Shown here in pieces: positions 9,273 to 18,393 of a DNA stretch of 64,000 nt. Numbering within the stretch: the stretch's first letter is position 1; each line of letters starts with the position of its first letter. The notes beneath the pieces were generated by a model. That model saw nothing but the letters and a program-made list of their open reading frames with translations. It searched no databases and was not told the origin of the DNA. The stretch covers positions 248,001-312,000 of the forward strand of contig JAWKMU010000003.1 in assembly GCA_041392065.1 (NCBI GenBank), written 5' to 3'. This stretch comes from CAJQLB01 sp041392065 (GTDB lineage: Bacteria > Bacteroidota > Bacteroidia > Flavobacteriales > Flavobacteriaceae). Position numbers and translations under genes: made by a program.

Positions 9273-9303
9273 AAAAAGAGATGCTAAAGCATCTCTTTTT
9301 TTA
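9273..9303. terminator. Terminator after tRNA-Cys, bidirectional
   Basis: AAAAAGAGATGC and GCATCTCTTTTT pair around a TAAA loop and are followed by a T run. The LysE-type gene on the other strand ends in the same hairpin. Confidence 0.85.
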
Positions 9304-9972
9304 TTCTGTAATATCTTCTATTAAGTTTTGTGGATTAAGCTGATCTTTAGGTAAAAAGCCTTTTACAATAAGTACTAATCCGCAGATTATCAATATAATG
9401 CCTAAAAGTTTCTTTACCTTTAAAATGCGTTCTGGTGTAAGTTTGGTCTTTAGTTGCTTAGCTAATAAAATTTTGAATAAGTCGGTCACAAAATAAGCAC
9501 CAATCATGGTTCCAAAAAACACTAAAAACCTATTGATGTCTTTTTCAAAACTTGGTCCTGTAATAATAATAACACCAAGCCAAAACACAAGAACTCCAAT
9601 GTTTATGAAATTGAGGAGAAAGCCTTTTATAAATAAACCCAAGTAATTGGTTTTACCAAAATCTATTTCGCTTGTTTCTTCTGTTGATTTTAAGGGTTTC
9701 TTTAAAAAAATGATGATGCCATATATGGTAATAATTGTGCCTCCAAAAACAAACAAACCAGGTTGATTGCTTAAATTTTCTAATAGCTGGAAACTACTAA
9801 AATAAGCAAGACATATAAAAAAAATATCAGCTAAAATAACACCTAAATCTAAAGCTACAGCTGCACGAAATCCTTTAGTGGCACTGGTTTCGAGAAGAAC
9901 AAAAAAAACAGGACCAATCATAAAGGCTAAAAAAAAGCCAAGAGGGATTGCTGTCTGGATGTCTTCTATCAT
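9301..9972 (-). CDS. LysE/RhtB-family amino-acid exporter
   Basis: A 223-residue inner-membrane protein with about six hydrophobic helices (~7-28, 40-65, 70-92, 112-140, 150-172 and 190-210). The N-terminal GFFLAFMIGPVFFVLLETSA carries the conserved GPxFF signature of the LysE superfamily. The family pumps amino acids or related metabolites out of the cell; the substrate cannot be read from sequence. The gene sits alone between two terminators, so it is probably a single-gene transcript. Confidence 0.88.
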   Translation of the reverse strand: MIEDIQTAIPLGFFLAFMIGPVFFVLLETSATKGFRAAVALDLGVILADIFFICLAYFSSFQLLENLSNQPGLFVFGGTIITIYGIIIFLKKPLKSTEETSEIDFGKTNYLGLFIKGFLLNFINIGVLVFWLGVIIITGPSFEKDINRFLVFFGTMIGAYFVTDLFKILLAKQLKTKLTPERILKVKKLLGIILIICGLVLIVKGFLPKDQLNPQNLIEDITE

Positions 9973-9985
9973 TTGTGTTTTAATA

Positions 9986-10014
9986 AAAATGCCGAATAGA
10001 TATTCAGCATTTTG
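9986..10014 (-). terminator. Terminator of the head-GIN gene (minus strand)
   Basis: Read on the minus strand, AAAATGCTGAATA pairs with TATTCGGCATTTT with one mismatch and is followed by further T residues. It lies between the head-GIN gene stop and the LysE-type start. Confidence 0.75.
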
Positions 10015-10050
10015 AAGTTATAGCAAATATAAAAAAAGATGTTGAAGAAC

Positions 10051-10728
10051 TTAATTCATGCGTTTAATTCTTCCGCCTAAAGCAGTGTTTTCTTTAACTT
10101 CTTTTGGGTTACCGTAAATAAAAACGTCTCCTCCTGCTCTAATTTTTATATCTAAAAGCTCTGTCGCGTTAATATAAGCCTCTCCTCCTGCTCTAATAGC
10201 TACTTTTGAACTAGCAGACTCAAGATTTTCGGCCTTAAATATTCCTCCTGTTCCAATGGTAATGTTTTGATTTTGTGTTTTACCTTCAAGTTCAACAATT
10301 CCTCCAGTAACTGCTTTTATTTTGGTTTCTTTTGTTTCAAGGTTTAATTTTATCAATCCTCCTTCTTGTGCTCTAAGCTCTACTTCAAATTGGTTTATTA
10401 GCTCTTCTGAATTTACATAAGCACCTTCATTTACATCAATAACATCAAAAGCTGTATAGAATAATTTTACGTTGGTTTTATCACCATCAAAACTTTCTTC
10501 TAAATTTAATCTGATCTTTAAAGTTCCGTCTTTATTGATAATAACAACATTTTCAGCGTTTTTTCCGCTAATTTCAACTTTGTTTTCTTTGGCTTTAAAA
10601 AGCTCAACATTAATAAGGTCATATACCTTTAACTCGGTAAACTCACCTACAGTTTTACTAATTGGTTTTTGAGCTACTGCTGAAAAAACCATAAAAAAAG
10701 TAAGGGTTTTTAATATATTTTGCATCAT
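10051..10728 (-). CDS. Head-GIN domain (DUF2807) exported protein
   Basis: 225 residues with a short signal peptide ending near FSAVAQ. The rest is a right-handed beta-helix-like domain with regular short repeats rich in Gly, Val and Ile, such as IRAGGEAYINA and IRAGGDVFIYG. This matches the head-GIN/DUF2807 family of Bacteroidota, often annotated as putative autotransporter adhesin although no adhesin function is established. Two adjacent ATG codons are possible starts; the first is used. It begins 33 bases after the rnr stop and could be a distal part of the rnr transcript. Confidence 0.83.
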   Translation of the reverse strand: MMQNILKTLTFFMVFSAVAQKPISKTVGEFTELKVYDLINVELFKAKENKVEISGKNAENVVIINKDGTLKIRLNLEESFDGDKTNVKLFYTAFDVIDVNEGAYVNSEELINQFEVELRAQEGGLIKLNLETKETKIKAVTGGIVELEGKTQNQNITIGTGGIFKAENLESASSKVAIRAGGEAYINATELLDIKIRAGGDVFIYGNPKEVKENTALGGRIKRMN

Positions 10729-10761
10729 TGTAAATTTATTTTAGAAGCTTTGTCGCAAATA

Positions 10762-12948
10762 TTATTCCTTTTTTCCAATAAGTGAAAAATCAAGGTGTTT
10801 TTTTACTAAATCGGTTTCTTTTACTTTAACAACGACCTCATCTCCTAATTGGTACATATTTTTTGTAGCTTGACCAATCAATGCGTATTCATCTTGATCA
10901 AACTGATAATAATCGTCTTTAATATCGCGTATTCTAACCATTCCTTCACATTTGTTTTCGATAATTTCAACATAAATTCCCCAATCAGTCACGCCAGAAA
11001 TAACACCAATAAATTCCTGGTCTTTATGATCTTGCATAAATTTAATTTGCATGTATTTAATAGAATCTCTTTCGGCTTTAGTTGCTAAATCTTCCATATT
11101 GGATGAGTGTTGGCATTTTTCTTCATAAACTTCGTCACTCACAGATTTTCCTTTGTCTAAATAATGTTGCAACAATCTATGAGCCATCACATCTGGATAA
11201 CGACGAATTGGTGAGGTAAAATGGCTGTAATAATCAAACGCTAATCCATAATGTCCAATGTTATGTGTTGTATATTCGGCTTTACTCATGCTTCGAATGG
11301 CAAGTGTGTCTACTAAGTTTTGTTCCTTTTTCCCATCAACATCTTGTAATAATTTATTTAAAGATGCTGTGGTTGTTTTTCGATCTTGAAAGTTAAGTTT
11401 ATACCCAAAACGGCCAACAATATTTTGTAAAGCTGCTAATTTTTCGTCATTTGGTTCGTCATGTACGCGGTACACAAATGTTTTTTTAGGAGATTGCTTA
11501 CCAATAAATTCTGCTACTTTTTTATTAGCTAATAACATGAACTCTTCAATTAATTTATTAGCATCTTTATTGGTTTTAAAAAACACTCCAGCAGGATTAT
11601 TGTTTTCATCTAAATTAAATTTAACCTCTACCTTATCAAACGAAATAGCTCCATCTTTCATACGCTTTCTACGCATTATTTTAGCAAGTTGATCTAACTT
11701 TAAAATAGCATTAGCAATATCTGGTTTTGTCTTATAAGATTTTCCAGTTAATGAAATGTCTTGGGGAATTTCATTAGATTTAGTTTCTATAATAGATTGC
11801 GCTTCTTCATAAGCGAAACGAGCATCACTGTAAGTTACTGTTCGACCAAACCATTGGTTTTTAACTTCTGCTTTATCATTAATTTCAAATACAGCAGAAA
11901 AGGTGTATTTTTCTTCATGAGGTCTTAAAGAACAAGCGTTATTTGAAAGTATTTCTGGTAGCATTGGCACTACTCTATCTACTAAATATACACTTGTTGC
12001 TCGTTCATAAGCTTCATCATCTAAAACAGTTCCTTCTTTTACATAATGTGATACATCAGCAATATGAATTCCTATTTCATAATTACCATTTTCTAATACT
12101 TGAAATGATAAGGCATCATCAAAATCTTTAGCGTCTTTAGGGTCGATAGTAAAGGTTAAAACATCACGCATATCGCGACGTTTTTTTATTTCATCTGCTT
12201 GAATAGACGTATCAAGTTTATTTGCAAATTCTTCAACTTCGTGAGGAAATTCATAAGGTAAGCCATATTCAGCTAAAATAGAATGTATTTCGGTATTGTG
12301 TTCTCCTGGTTTACCAAGTACTTTAATTACTTTTCCAATTGGAGAATCAGCTTTAGCTGGCCAATCTTCCAATCTAACAACAACCTTGTCTCCATCTTCT
12401 GCTTTAAAAGTTTTATTTAGTGGTACAAAAACATCTACATACATTTTATTACTATCAGGAATTACAAAAGCGTAATTTTTATGTATTTGTATAACACCAA
12501 CATATTCTGTTTTATGTCTAGAAACAATTTGTGTAATTTCCCCTTCTAGCTTTCCTCTTTTTCTTCTTTTGTATACGTAAAGTTCAACTTCATCACCATG
12601 AAGTGCTTTATTAACATTATTGGAAGCTATGAAAATATCATCTTCAAATTCTTCACATATTACATAACCAGATCCTCGTGTTGAAGCATCAAAAATTCCT
12701 GTATAGTATTCTGCCGAAACTATAGCCTTATACTTACCTCTATCTATTTCTTCTATCTCTTGTTTTGCTTTTAAACGATGTAAAGTTTTAATAATTTGGT
12801 TTCTACTACTTGCATCATTTACGCCAAGTTTAGCAGCTATTTGTTTGTAATTAAAGGTTTTGTTTCTATCAACTTTTAGTATCGTATGGATACTTTCGGT
12901 AAGATTATTTATTTTATTAGAACTCTTTTTTCTTTTCTTTTTACTCAT
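10762..12948 (-). CDS. rnr: Ribonuclease R
   Basis: A processive 3'-to-5' exoribonuclease that degrades structured RNA and takes part in rRNA quality control. The 728-residue chain has a basic N-terminus (SKKKRKKSSNK), a winged-helix segment, cold-shock domains near residues 75-225, the RNB catalytic domain from about 260 to 590 and a C-terminal S1 domain. The active-site loop TIDPKDAKDFDDALS near residue 270 carries the metal-binding aspartates. HYGLAFDYYSHFTSPIRRYPD is typical of the RNB C-terminal part. It starts at the edge of the long A+T-rich region and is divergent from rpiB. Confidence 0.96.
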   Translation of the reverse strand: MSKKKRKKSSNKINNLTESIHTILKVDRNKTFNYKQIAAKLGVNDASSRNQIIKTLHRLKAKQEIEEIDRGKYKAIVSAEYYTGIFDASTRGSGYVICEEFEDDIFIASNNVNKALHGDEVELYVYKRRKRGKLEGEITQIVSRHKTEYVGVIQIHKNYAFVIPDSNKMYVDVFVPLNKTFKAEDGDKVVVRLEDWPAKADSPIGKVIKVLGKPGEHNTEIHSILAEYGLPYEFPHEVEEFANKLDTSIQADEIKKRRDMRDVLTFTIDPKDAKDFDDALSFQVLENGNYEIGIHIADVSHYVKEGTVLDDEAYERATSVYLVDRVVPMLPEILSNNACSLRPHEEKYTFSAVFEINDKAEVKNQWFGRTVTYSDARFAYEEAQSIIETKSNEIPQDISLTGKSYKTKPDIANAILKLDQLAKIMRRKRMKDGAISFDKVEVKFNLDENNNPAGVFFKTNKDANKLIEEFMLLANKKVAEFIGKQSPKKTFVYRVHDEPNDEKLAALQNIVGRFGYKLNFQDRKTTTASLNKLLQDVDGKKEQNLVDTLAIRSMSKAEYTTHNIGHYGLAFDYYSHFTSPIRRYPDVMAHRLLQHYLDKGKSVSDEVYEEKCQHSSNMEDLATKAERDSIKYMQIKFMQDHKDQEFIGVISGVTDWGIYVEIIENKCEGMVRIRDIKDDYYQFDQDEYALIGQATKNMYQLGDEVVVKVKETDLVKKHLDFSLIGKKE

Positions 12949-13566
12949 TTATTAATTATCATATTCTTATTCCTTGAAGATAAGGAATCTATTAATTTAA
13001 AACTTAATTTATAGTGAAGAAGATGTATTAAGTTTATGCAAAGTTACATTTAAAAAATTAATTAGATTATTTTAATAAATCACTTATTCACAATTAATAT
13101 AATCATAACAATTTCTTTTTTAAAATTTAAAATAAAAATGGTGATTATTATTGTTTGTTAATTAGTAGAATATCTTTTTAAAATTTTATTTTGTTATTAC
13201 GTTTTCTTCTACTTATATAAATGTAATTAACAGCTTATTGATAATATAACACTTTAAATATTAAATAAATAACTATATTAATTAACAACTATTGTTTTTT
13301 ATTATAAACAGTATAAAGTTTATAAAAATTTATGGTTTTTGTGTTTGTAAATCTATTTTTAAGGTTTATAAAATGAAAAGTAATAACAACAACTATTTTT
13401 GGTTAATTACTAAAGTTTATTAAGTAGAAAAATTATTTACGCAACTTAAAATAAGTTATTATAAGTAATGATTAGTTATTAACAATTAATTAAAAAGTAA
13501 CTAACATCTTTAATACATCTCTTTCCTATATTTTGTAATTTTATAATCAAAATAAAACAACATCTA
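12949..13566. other. Long very A+T-rich intergenic region between rnr and rpiB
   Basis: 618 bases with no credible gene. Two sampled 60-base lines (13081-13140 and 13261-13320) contain only 8 and 7 G/C bases. It holds an inverted repeat ATTCCTT/AAGGAAT (12969-12988), one DnaA-box-like TTATTCACA (13084-13092), repeated ACAATTAAT strings, and a near-promoter TATATTTTG (13527-13535) 31 bases before rpiB. It separates divergent transcription units and probably contains both promoters with long leaders. Confidence 0.7.
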
Positions 13567-14004
13567 ATGAAAATATCTATAGGAAACGATCACGCTGGAA
13601 CAGATTATAAATTTGCTATTGTTAAACTATTAGAATCTAAAGGAATAGAAGTAGTAAATCATGGAACAGATAGTAGCGATAGTGTAGATTATCCTGATTT
13701 TGTACACCCAGTTGCAAAAGATGTGGTTAATAAAACTGTAGATTTTGGAATTCTTATTTGTGGTAGTGCTAATGGAGTTGCGATGACTGCTAATAAATAC
13801 CAAGATATTAGAGCTGGTTTGTGTTGGACTAAGGAAATCGTTACCTTAGTTCGTCAGCATAATAACGCAAATGTGTTGTGCATTCCTGCTAGATACACTG
13901 CAATTCCTCAAGCTTTACAAATGGTTGAAACCTTTTTAAACACAGAATTTGAAGGCGGAAGACATCAAAATAGAGTGAATAAAATTCCTGCAACGTCTTG
14001 TTAA
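13567..14004 (+). CDS. rpiB: Ribose-5-phosphate isomerase B (RpiB/LacAB family)
   Basis: A sugar-phosphate isomerase interconverting ribose 5-phosphate and ribulose 5-phosphate in the pentose phosphate pathway. The N-terminal IGNDHAGTDYK is the DHAG substrate motif. ILICGSANGVAMTANK, near residue 66, carries the catalytic cysteine; the usual third residue Gly of CGSGNG is Ala here. The C-terminal GGRHQNRV is the phosphate-binding RHxxRV signature. The 145-residue length is normal. Its stop is followed without a gap by the ATG of the metal exporter, so the two are cotranscribed. Confidence 0.94.
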   Translation: MKISIGNDHAGTDYKFAIVKLLESKGIEVVNHGTDSSDSVDYPDFVHPVAKDVVNKTVDFGILICGSANGVAMTANKYQDIRAGLCWTKEIVTLVRQHNNANVLCIPARYTAIPQALQMVETFLNTEFEGGRHQNRVNKIPATSC

Positions 14005-14925
14005 ATGAGTCACTCACATTCTCATAACCATTCACATCATAATCATAGTAATTTACAAGGCAGAAACCTGTTAATTTCTATTTTTTTAAACATTCTTATA
14101 ACAGCATCTCAAGTTGTTGGTGGAATTATTTCAGGAAGCTTAGCTTTATTAAGTGATGCACTTCATAATTTTAGCGATGTTATATCACTAGTAGTAAGTT
14201 ATGTAGCTAATAAACTTGCAAAAAAGAAAGCATCATTACAAAAAACATTTGGATATAAACGTGCTGAAATTTTAGCAGCTTTTATTAATGCTTCTACTTT
14301 AATTATTGTTGCGGTTTTATTGATTATTGAAGCTATTGAACGTTTTCAAAATCCGCAAGAAATAGAATCAGATTTAGTAATTTGGTTGTCTTTAGTTGCT
14401 ATTTTAGGTAATGGTTTTAGTGTGCTTTTATTAAAGAAAGATTCTGAAACCAACATGAATTTAAAAAGCGCCTATTTACACTTACTTACAGATATGATGG
14501 CGAGTGTTGCGGTATTGATAGGAGGTTTGTTAATGAAGTTTTACAATGTATTTTGGGTAGATAGCTTACTCACTTTTTTGATTGCTATTTATTTAATTTG
14601 GATGGGTTATGATTTATTGAAATCATCTACTAAAGTGCTTATGTTGTTTACACCTAAAGAAATTCCTATTGATAAAATTGTAGCAGAAATAAATAACTTA
14701 GAAGGTATTAAAAATACACATCATATTCATGTATGGCAGCTTAATGAAGAAGAAATTCATTTTGAAGCACACATAGATTTTGACAAAGACATAAAGCTTT
14801 CTGAATTTGATGACATTCTTCATGAGATAGAAGAGATACTATTTCATAAATTTGAAATTAATCATGTAAACATTCAACCAGAATTTGGTAAATGTGATGA
14901 TAAAGATGTTATAGTTCAAGATTAA
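14005..14925 (+). CDS. CDF-family metal cation exporter (ZitB/CzcD-like)
   Basis: An inner-membrane cation diffusion facilitator that exchanges cytoplasmic Zn2+ (or a similar divalent metal) for protons. The N-terminus is histidine-rich (HSHSHNHSHHNHSN), a common metal-sensing tail. Six helices follow. The metal site is formed by LLSDALHNFSD in TM2 and HLLTDMMAS in TM5. The C-terminal cytoplasmic domain from about residue 215 has HHIHVWQL and EEIHFEAHIDF. It starts directly at the rpiB stop, and an ElaA-type acetyltransferase follows after 7 bases. Confidence 0.93.
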   Translation: MSHSHSHNHSHHNHSNLQGRNLLISIFLNILITASQVVGGIISGSLALLSDALHNFSDVISLVVSYVANKLAKKKASLQKTFGYKRAEILAAFINASTLIIVAVLLIIEAIERFQNPQEIESDLVIWLSLVAILGNGFSVLLLKKDSETNMNLKSAYLHLLTDMMASVAVLIGGLLMKFYNVFWVDSLLTFLIAIYLIWMGYDLLKSSTKVLMLFTPKEIPIDKIVAEINNLEGIKNTHHIHVWQLNEEEIHFEAHIDFDKDIKLSEFDDILHEIEEILFHKFEINHVNIQPEFGKCDDKDVIVQD

Positions 14926-14932
14926 AAAGAAT

Positions 14933-15376
14933 ATGATAGAGATATTTACTAAAACCTTCCAAGAACTTACAACCAAAGAGTTGTATGATATACTACAACT
15001 TAGAGTTGAAATTTTCTGTGTTGAACAAAATTGTGTGTATCAAGATTTAGATGGAAAAGATGAAAAAGCTCTTCATGTTATTGGTAAAAAGGATAATAAA
15101 ATTATAGCTTATACTCGTGTGTTTAAACCAGGTGATTATTTTAAAGAAGCTAGTATAGGTAGAGTAGTGGTACGCAAAGAAGAACGACAACATAAATACG
15201 GTTACGATATTATGGAAGCTTCTTTACAAGCTGTAAGCGATAATTTTCAGGTAACCACAATTAAACTTTCAGCACAAACATATTTAAGAAAATTCTACAA
15301 CAATTTAGGATTTAAAGAAATAGGAGAGGAGTACTTAGAAGATAACATACCTCATATAGCAATGGTAAAAGATTAA
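14933..15376 (+). CDS. GNAT-family N-acetyltransferase, ElaA type
   Basis: A 147-residue GCN5-related acetyltransferase. LRVEIFCVEQNCVYQDLDGKD (residues ~23-43) is the ElaA signature, and RVVVRKEERQHKYGYDIM at ~77-94 is the acetyl-CoA binding loop with an altered Q/RxxGxG pattern. The substrate of this group is unknown. It is the last gene of the rpiB-CDF unit. Its TAA overlaps the stop of the convergent OmpA-like gene in a 4-base TTAA. Confidence 0.88.
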   Translation: MIEIFTKTFQELTTKELYDILQLRVEIFCVEQNCVYQDLDGKDEKALHVIGKKDNKIIAYTRVFKPGDYFKEASIGRVVVRKEERQHKYGYDIMEASLQAVSDNFQVTTIKLSAQTYLRKFYNNLGFKEIGEEYLEDNIPHIAMVKD

Positions 15377-16188
15377 TTTTCTTTTGCTATATAAGTGATT
15401 AAAATTTCAACACGTCTGTCATATTTAGGATCACCACCAAGAGGATATTTTCGTCTTAAGCCAACATATTTCATTCGGTGTTTTTCTACACCTTGTTGTA
15501 ATAAATAGGTATATATAAACTTTGCTCTTGAAACAGATAAATTTCGTTTATTCGTACTTCTGTCTATAGCATCGTAAGTGTCGTGAGTACAACACACATG
15601 GCCTTGAATAGTAAAATAAATATTCTTTCGTTCTACTAAAATATCAGCAATCTCTTTAAGCGTCGGAATAGAACTTGGTATTATCGTACTGTAACTGGTT
15701 TTAAAGTAAATGTTTTTTAACCTAATAATATCTCCAACCTTTACATCTCCTTTTAAAATGGTTTGAGTGGTAGGTTTTTCAATGTTGTTTTTAATAGACC
15801 TTGCTGTCACTATAATTTCGACACGTCTATTATTTTGCCTTATTTCAGGAATATTTGTAGAGTTTTTTAAAGCCAATTCACCCTTACCATCAATAATTTT
15901 TAGTTGGTTTTTTGAAAATTCGCTATCTAAAAGGTATTGCTCTATAGTATTAGCCCTTTTTTTTGAAAGTAAAAGATTGTAAGGCACTGTACCTCTATCA
16001 TCGCAATAACCATGTATTGTGATAGACTCGACAGTTAAGCTATCTAAAGAAGAAATAAATGTGTTTAATCGTTTTTCTTCAATAGAATCAACATTGTATT
16101 TATCAGTTTCAAAAAACACATTATGGCTAAATTCTTGAGCAGAAGCTATTATGCTTATAAAAAAGAATATGTAGTAAAAGCGCAGCAT
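15373..16188 (-). CDS. OmpA-family protein with two tandem OmpA-like domains
   Basis: 271 residues with a signal peptide ending near IIASAQ. There are two consecutive OmpA C-terminal-like peptidoglycan-binding domains. The first (~residues 24-130) has HGYCDDRGTVPYNLLLSKKRA, keeping the Asp and Arg that bind diaminopimelate. The second (~residues 145-271) has QGHVCCTHDTYDAIDRST followed by NLSVSRAKFIYTYLL, with a longer CC-containing loop. There is no beta-barrel or lipobox, so it is probably a periplasmic cell-wall-binding protein. An exact promoter box precedes it at 16204-16211. Confidence 0.82.
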   Translation of the reverse strand: MLRFYYIFFFISIIASAQEFSHNVFFETDKYNVDSIEEKRLNTFISSLDSLTVESITIHGYCDDRGTVPYNLLLSKKRANTIEQYLLDSEFSKNQLKIIDGKGELALKNSTNIPEIRQNNRRVEIIVTARSIKNNIEKPTTQTILKGDVKVGDIIRLKNIYFKTSYSTIIPSSIPTLKEIADILVERKNIYFTIQGHVCCTHDTYDAIDRSTNKRNLSVSRAKFIYTYLLQQGVEKHRMKYVGLRRKYPLGGDPKYDRRVEILITYIAKEN

Positions 16189-16203
16189 GGTTTTATGTTA
16201 ACA

Positions 16204-16211
16204 CAAAACTA
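16204..16211 (-). promoter_or_regulatory. TAnnTTTG -7 box for the tandem-OmpA gene
   Basis: TAGTTTTG on the minus strand lies 15 bases upstream of the ATG at 16188. Confidence 0.58.
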
Positions 16212-16250
16212 AATATAGTGTTTATAATTTAAAACCTGTAAAAATAACTT

Positions 16251-17888
16251 CTATAGCTTTAAATAACCGTTATACTCACTTGTATTAGCTAAAATACTTG
16301 CAGCTTTTTTAACTTCAGTATTATGTGCTAAAAAGTACTTATAAAGACCTTCTCTGTAAAAATAACGCTTAATAATTTCGTTTTCTAACAAGGCTTTGAG
16401 TTGCTCCTTATTGTTTGCTATAGCCTCACTTTTTACAGTGTTTAATTTTGAAATAATCGCATTGTATGATGCTTTTAAATCGGCATCTAACTCTTCTTCT
16501 TTTGCCACATCCAACACCTTTGTGAGCGCTTCTTCCGTTTTGGTTTTAAAGTCGAAATTATTTGATTTTAAATACGAATTGAAATCGTTAAAATCTGCAT
16601 CAGTCAACTCAAAAGACATTAAGTCTGTCACCGAATTGTTGTAATAATATTTGGTAGCATAATTAAAAATAAAATCCTGATCTTCAATATGTTTTGCTAA
16701 AGTAGACATTTTAGATTCTTCCAATTCTAAATCAGGCATGACACCACCACCATCAAAAACTGGACGACCGTTTTTAGTTTTAAAAGCATTATAATTTTCT
16801 TGTTTTACTCTTACAGCATTTCCTTTTTCATCTCTATTCCAATAATCTAAAGACTGAATACAACGACCAGAAGGTGTATAATATCTAGAAATAGTAACTT
16901 TTAGTTGGGTTCCGTAAGTTAGAGGTTTTGGTCGCTGCACAAGACCTTTACCAAAACTTCTTGATCCAATAACTACAGCACGATCCAAGTCTTGTAAAGA
17001 GCCAGACACTATTTCGCTTGCTGAAGCACTTCCACCATCAATTAAAACCACAAGAGGAATTTGTAAATCTAATGGTTCGTTTTGTGTAGTATAGGTTCTG
17101 TTGTACTTTTCAACTTTAGATTTTGTAGTCACTACCACTTGGTTTCTTGGAACAAATAGATTGACAATATTCACAGCTTCAACTAATAAACCGCCAGGAT
17201 TTCCTCTTAGGTCTAAAATAATTTGTTTAGCGCCATCAGCTTTAAGTGATTTAATAGCGTTTGCTGTTTCTCTGGAAGCGGTTTGTGTAAATTTTGATAA
17301 TGCCACGTAACCAACAGTTTCATTAACCATATCATACAAAGGCACAGCTTTAGCTTCAACTTCTTGACGTGTTATTGTTGCAGTTTTTGTTTCTCCTTGT
17401 CTTTTATATGTAACATTTACTTTTGAGCCTGAAGCACCTTGTAGTAATTCACCAGCATCATCTTTAAAATCTGCAACCACAATATTATCGACCTTTATAA
17501 TTTCATCTCCAGCCTTAAGGCCAGCTTCATCAGCAGGATAATCTTTAAAAGGTTCAACAATAACTAATTTATCTTTTAGTGTTTTTACAGTTGCTCCAAT
17601 TCCAGTATAATCTCCTGTATTATTAATTCTAGAGGTCTCAACATCTTGCTCGTTAAAAAACACAGTGTAAGGGTCTAAGTCTGCTAACATGTTTTTAATA
17701 GCTGTATCCATTAAATCACCAGGATTGGTTTCATCAACATAATTCATATTGATTTCTTTAAAAAGCGTGGTGAATATTTCTATTTGCTTTGCTATTTCAA
17801 AAAAATCACTTTTATAAGCAGTGGTTGTTAATAAAACCATTACCGCAAGTATTGGGATAATTATTTTCTTTTTTAGTAACTTTTTCAT
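16251..17888 (-). CDS. ctpA: C-terminal processing peptidase, S41 family
   Basis: A 545-residue envelope protease. After an N-terminal membrane anchor or signal (~residues 8-25) comes a PDZ domain (~90-170; KAGDEIIKVDNIVV) and then the S41 catalytic domain. GGSASASEIVSG (285-296) holds the nucleophilic serine and SFGKGLVQ the catalytic lysine at K314; LDLRGNPGG is near 226. Such enzymes trim C-terminal tails of periplasmic proteins and help cell-wall maintenance. A long helical C-terminal region extends to the end. It follows rnpA after 6 bases in the same transcript. Confidence 0.94.
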   Translation of the reverse strand: MKKLLKKKIIIPILAVMVLLTTTAYKSDFFEIAKQIEIFTTLFKEINMNYVDETNPGDLMDTAIKNMLADLDPYTVFFNEQDVETSRINNTGDYTGIGATVKTLKDKLVIVEPFKDYPADEAGLKAGDEIIKVDNIVVADFKDDAGELLQGASGSKVNVTYKRQGETKTATITRQEVEAKAVPLYDMVNETVGYVALSKFTQTASRETANAIKSLKADGAKQIILDLRGNPGGLLVEAVNIVNLFVPRNQVVVTTKSKVEKYNRTYTTQNEPLDLQIPLVVLIDGGSASASEIVSGSLQDLDRAVVIGSRSFGKGLVQRPKPLTYGTQLKVTISRYYTPSGRCIQSLDYWNRDEKGNAVRVKQENYNAFKTKNGRPVFDGGGVMPDLELEESKMSTLAKHIEDQDFIFNYATKYYYNNSVTDLMSFELTDADFNDFNSYLKSNNFDFKTKTEEALTKVLDVAKEEELDADLKASYNAIISKLNTVKSEAIANNKEQLKALLENEIIKRYFYREGLYKYFLAHNTEVKKAASILANTSEYNGYLKL

Positions 17889-17894
17889 GGCTCT

Positions 17895-18269
17895 TTATTT
17901 AGAAATTGTATCAACAAACTTCTCAAGCAATTTTTTCATGGCTTTATCTGTTTGTTCAAACGTAGGGTTTTCATTACCAATGTACAAAATCATCAACGCA
18001 TATTGTGTTGTAATGTTGTTAAAATAGCTGTTTTTGTTCAGTCTGTATGCTTCGCGCATAAGCCTTTTAACTCGGTTTCTATCAACAGCCTTTTTAAAAT
18101 TTTTCTTACTTACAGACACACCACACTTCACCTTTACAGACTCATCAAATTCTGTTCCAATAAAAACTAAACGCAAAGGAAATGCAGCAACAGATTTACC
18201 TTCATCAAAAAGTTTATCGATGAGAATTTTGCTTTTTAGTTTTTCAATTTTAGAGTAAGTGGCTTTCAT
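17895..18269 (-). CDS. rnpA: Ribonuclease P protein component
   Basis: A 124-residue basic protein that binds the RNase P RNA and helps it cut tRNA 5' leaders. The RNR signature is visible as AVDRNRVKRLMREAYR (~residues 61-76). The gene is not next to rpmH or dnaA here, but forms an operon with the S41 protease, an order seen in other flavobacteria. A promoter box lies 10 bases upstream of the ATG. Confidence 0.93.
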   Translation of the reverse strand: MKATYSKIEKLKSKILIDKLFDEGKSVAAFPLRLVFIGTEFDESVKVKCGVSVSKKNFKKAVDRNRVKRLMREAYRLNKNSYFNNITTQYALMILYIGNENPTFEQTDKAMKKLLEKFVDTISK

Positions 18270-18279
18270 AATTTAACCA

Positions 18280-18287
18280 CAAAAGTA
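18280..18287 (-). promoter_or_regulatory. TAnnTTTG -7 box for rnpA-ctpA
   Basis: TACTTTTG on the minus strand is separated by 10 bases from the rnpA ATG, predicting a 5-6 base leader. Confidence 0.58.
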
Positions 18288-18393
18288 AGGATATATTAGC
18301 CATAAACACACAGTATTTTAGTATGATAAATATCATTTTTTAAAAGCAGCAATGGCAGTAACTTGGCAATGATAAACTGTTAAAGGCACAATT

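Noticed and set aside
13373..13423. 16-codon frame (MKSNNNNYFWLITKVY) in the A+T-rich spacer, possible leader peptide
   Set aside because: It is short, has no promoter box directly upstream, no paired attenuator hairpins were found, and it lies far from rpiB.
17895..18269. rnpA as a sign of an adjacent replication origin
   Set aside because: In this lineage rnpA sits with the S41 protease; rpmH, dnaA and clustered DnaA boxes are absent around it.
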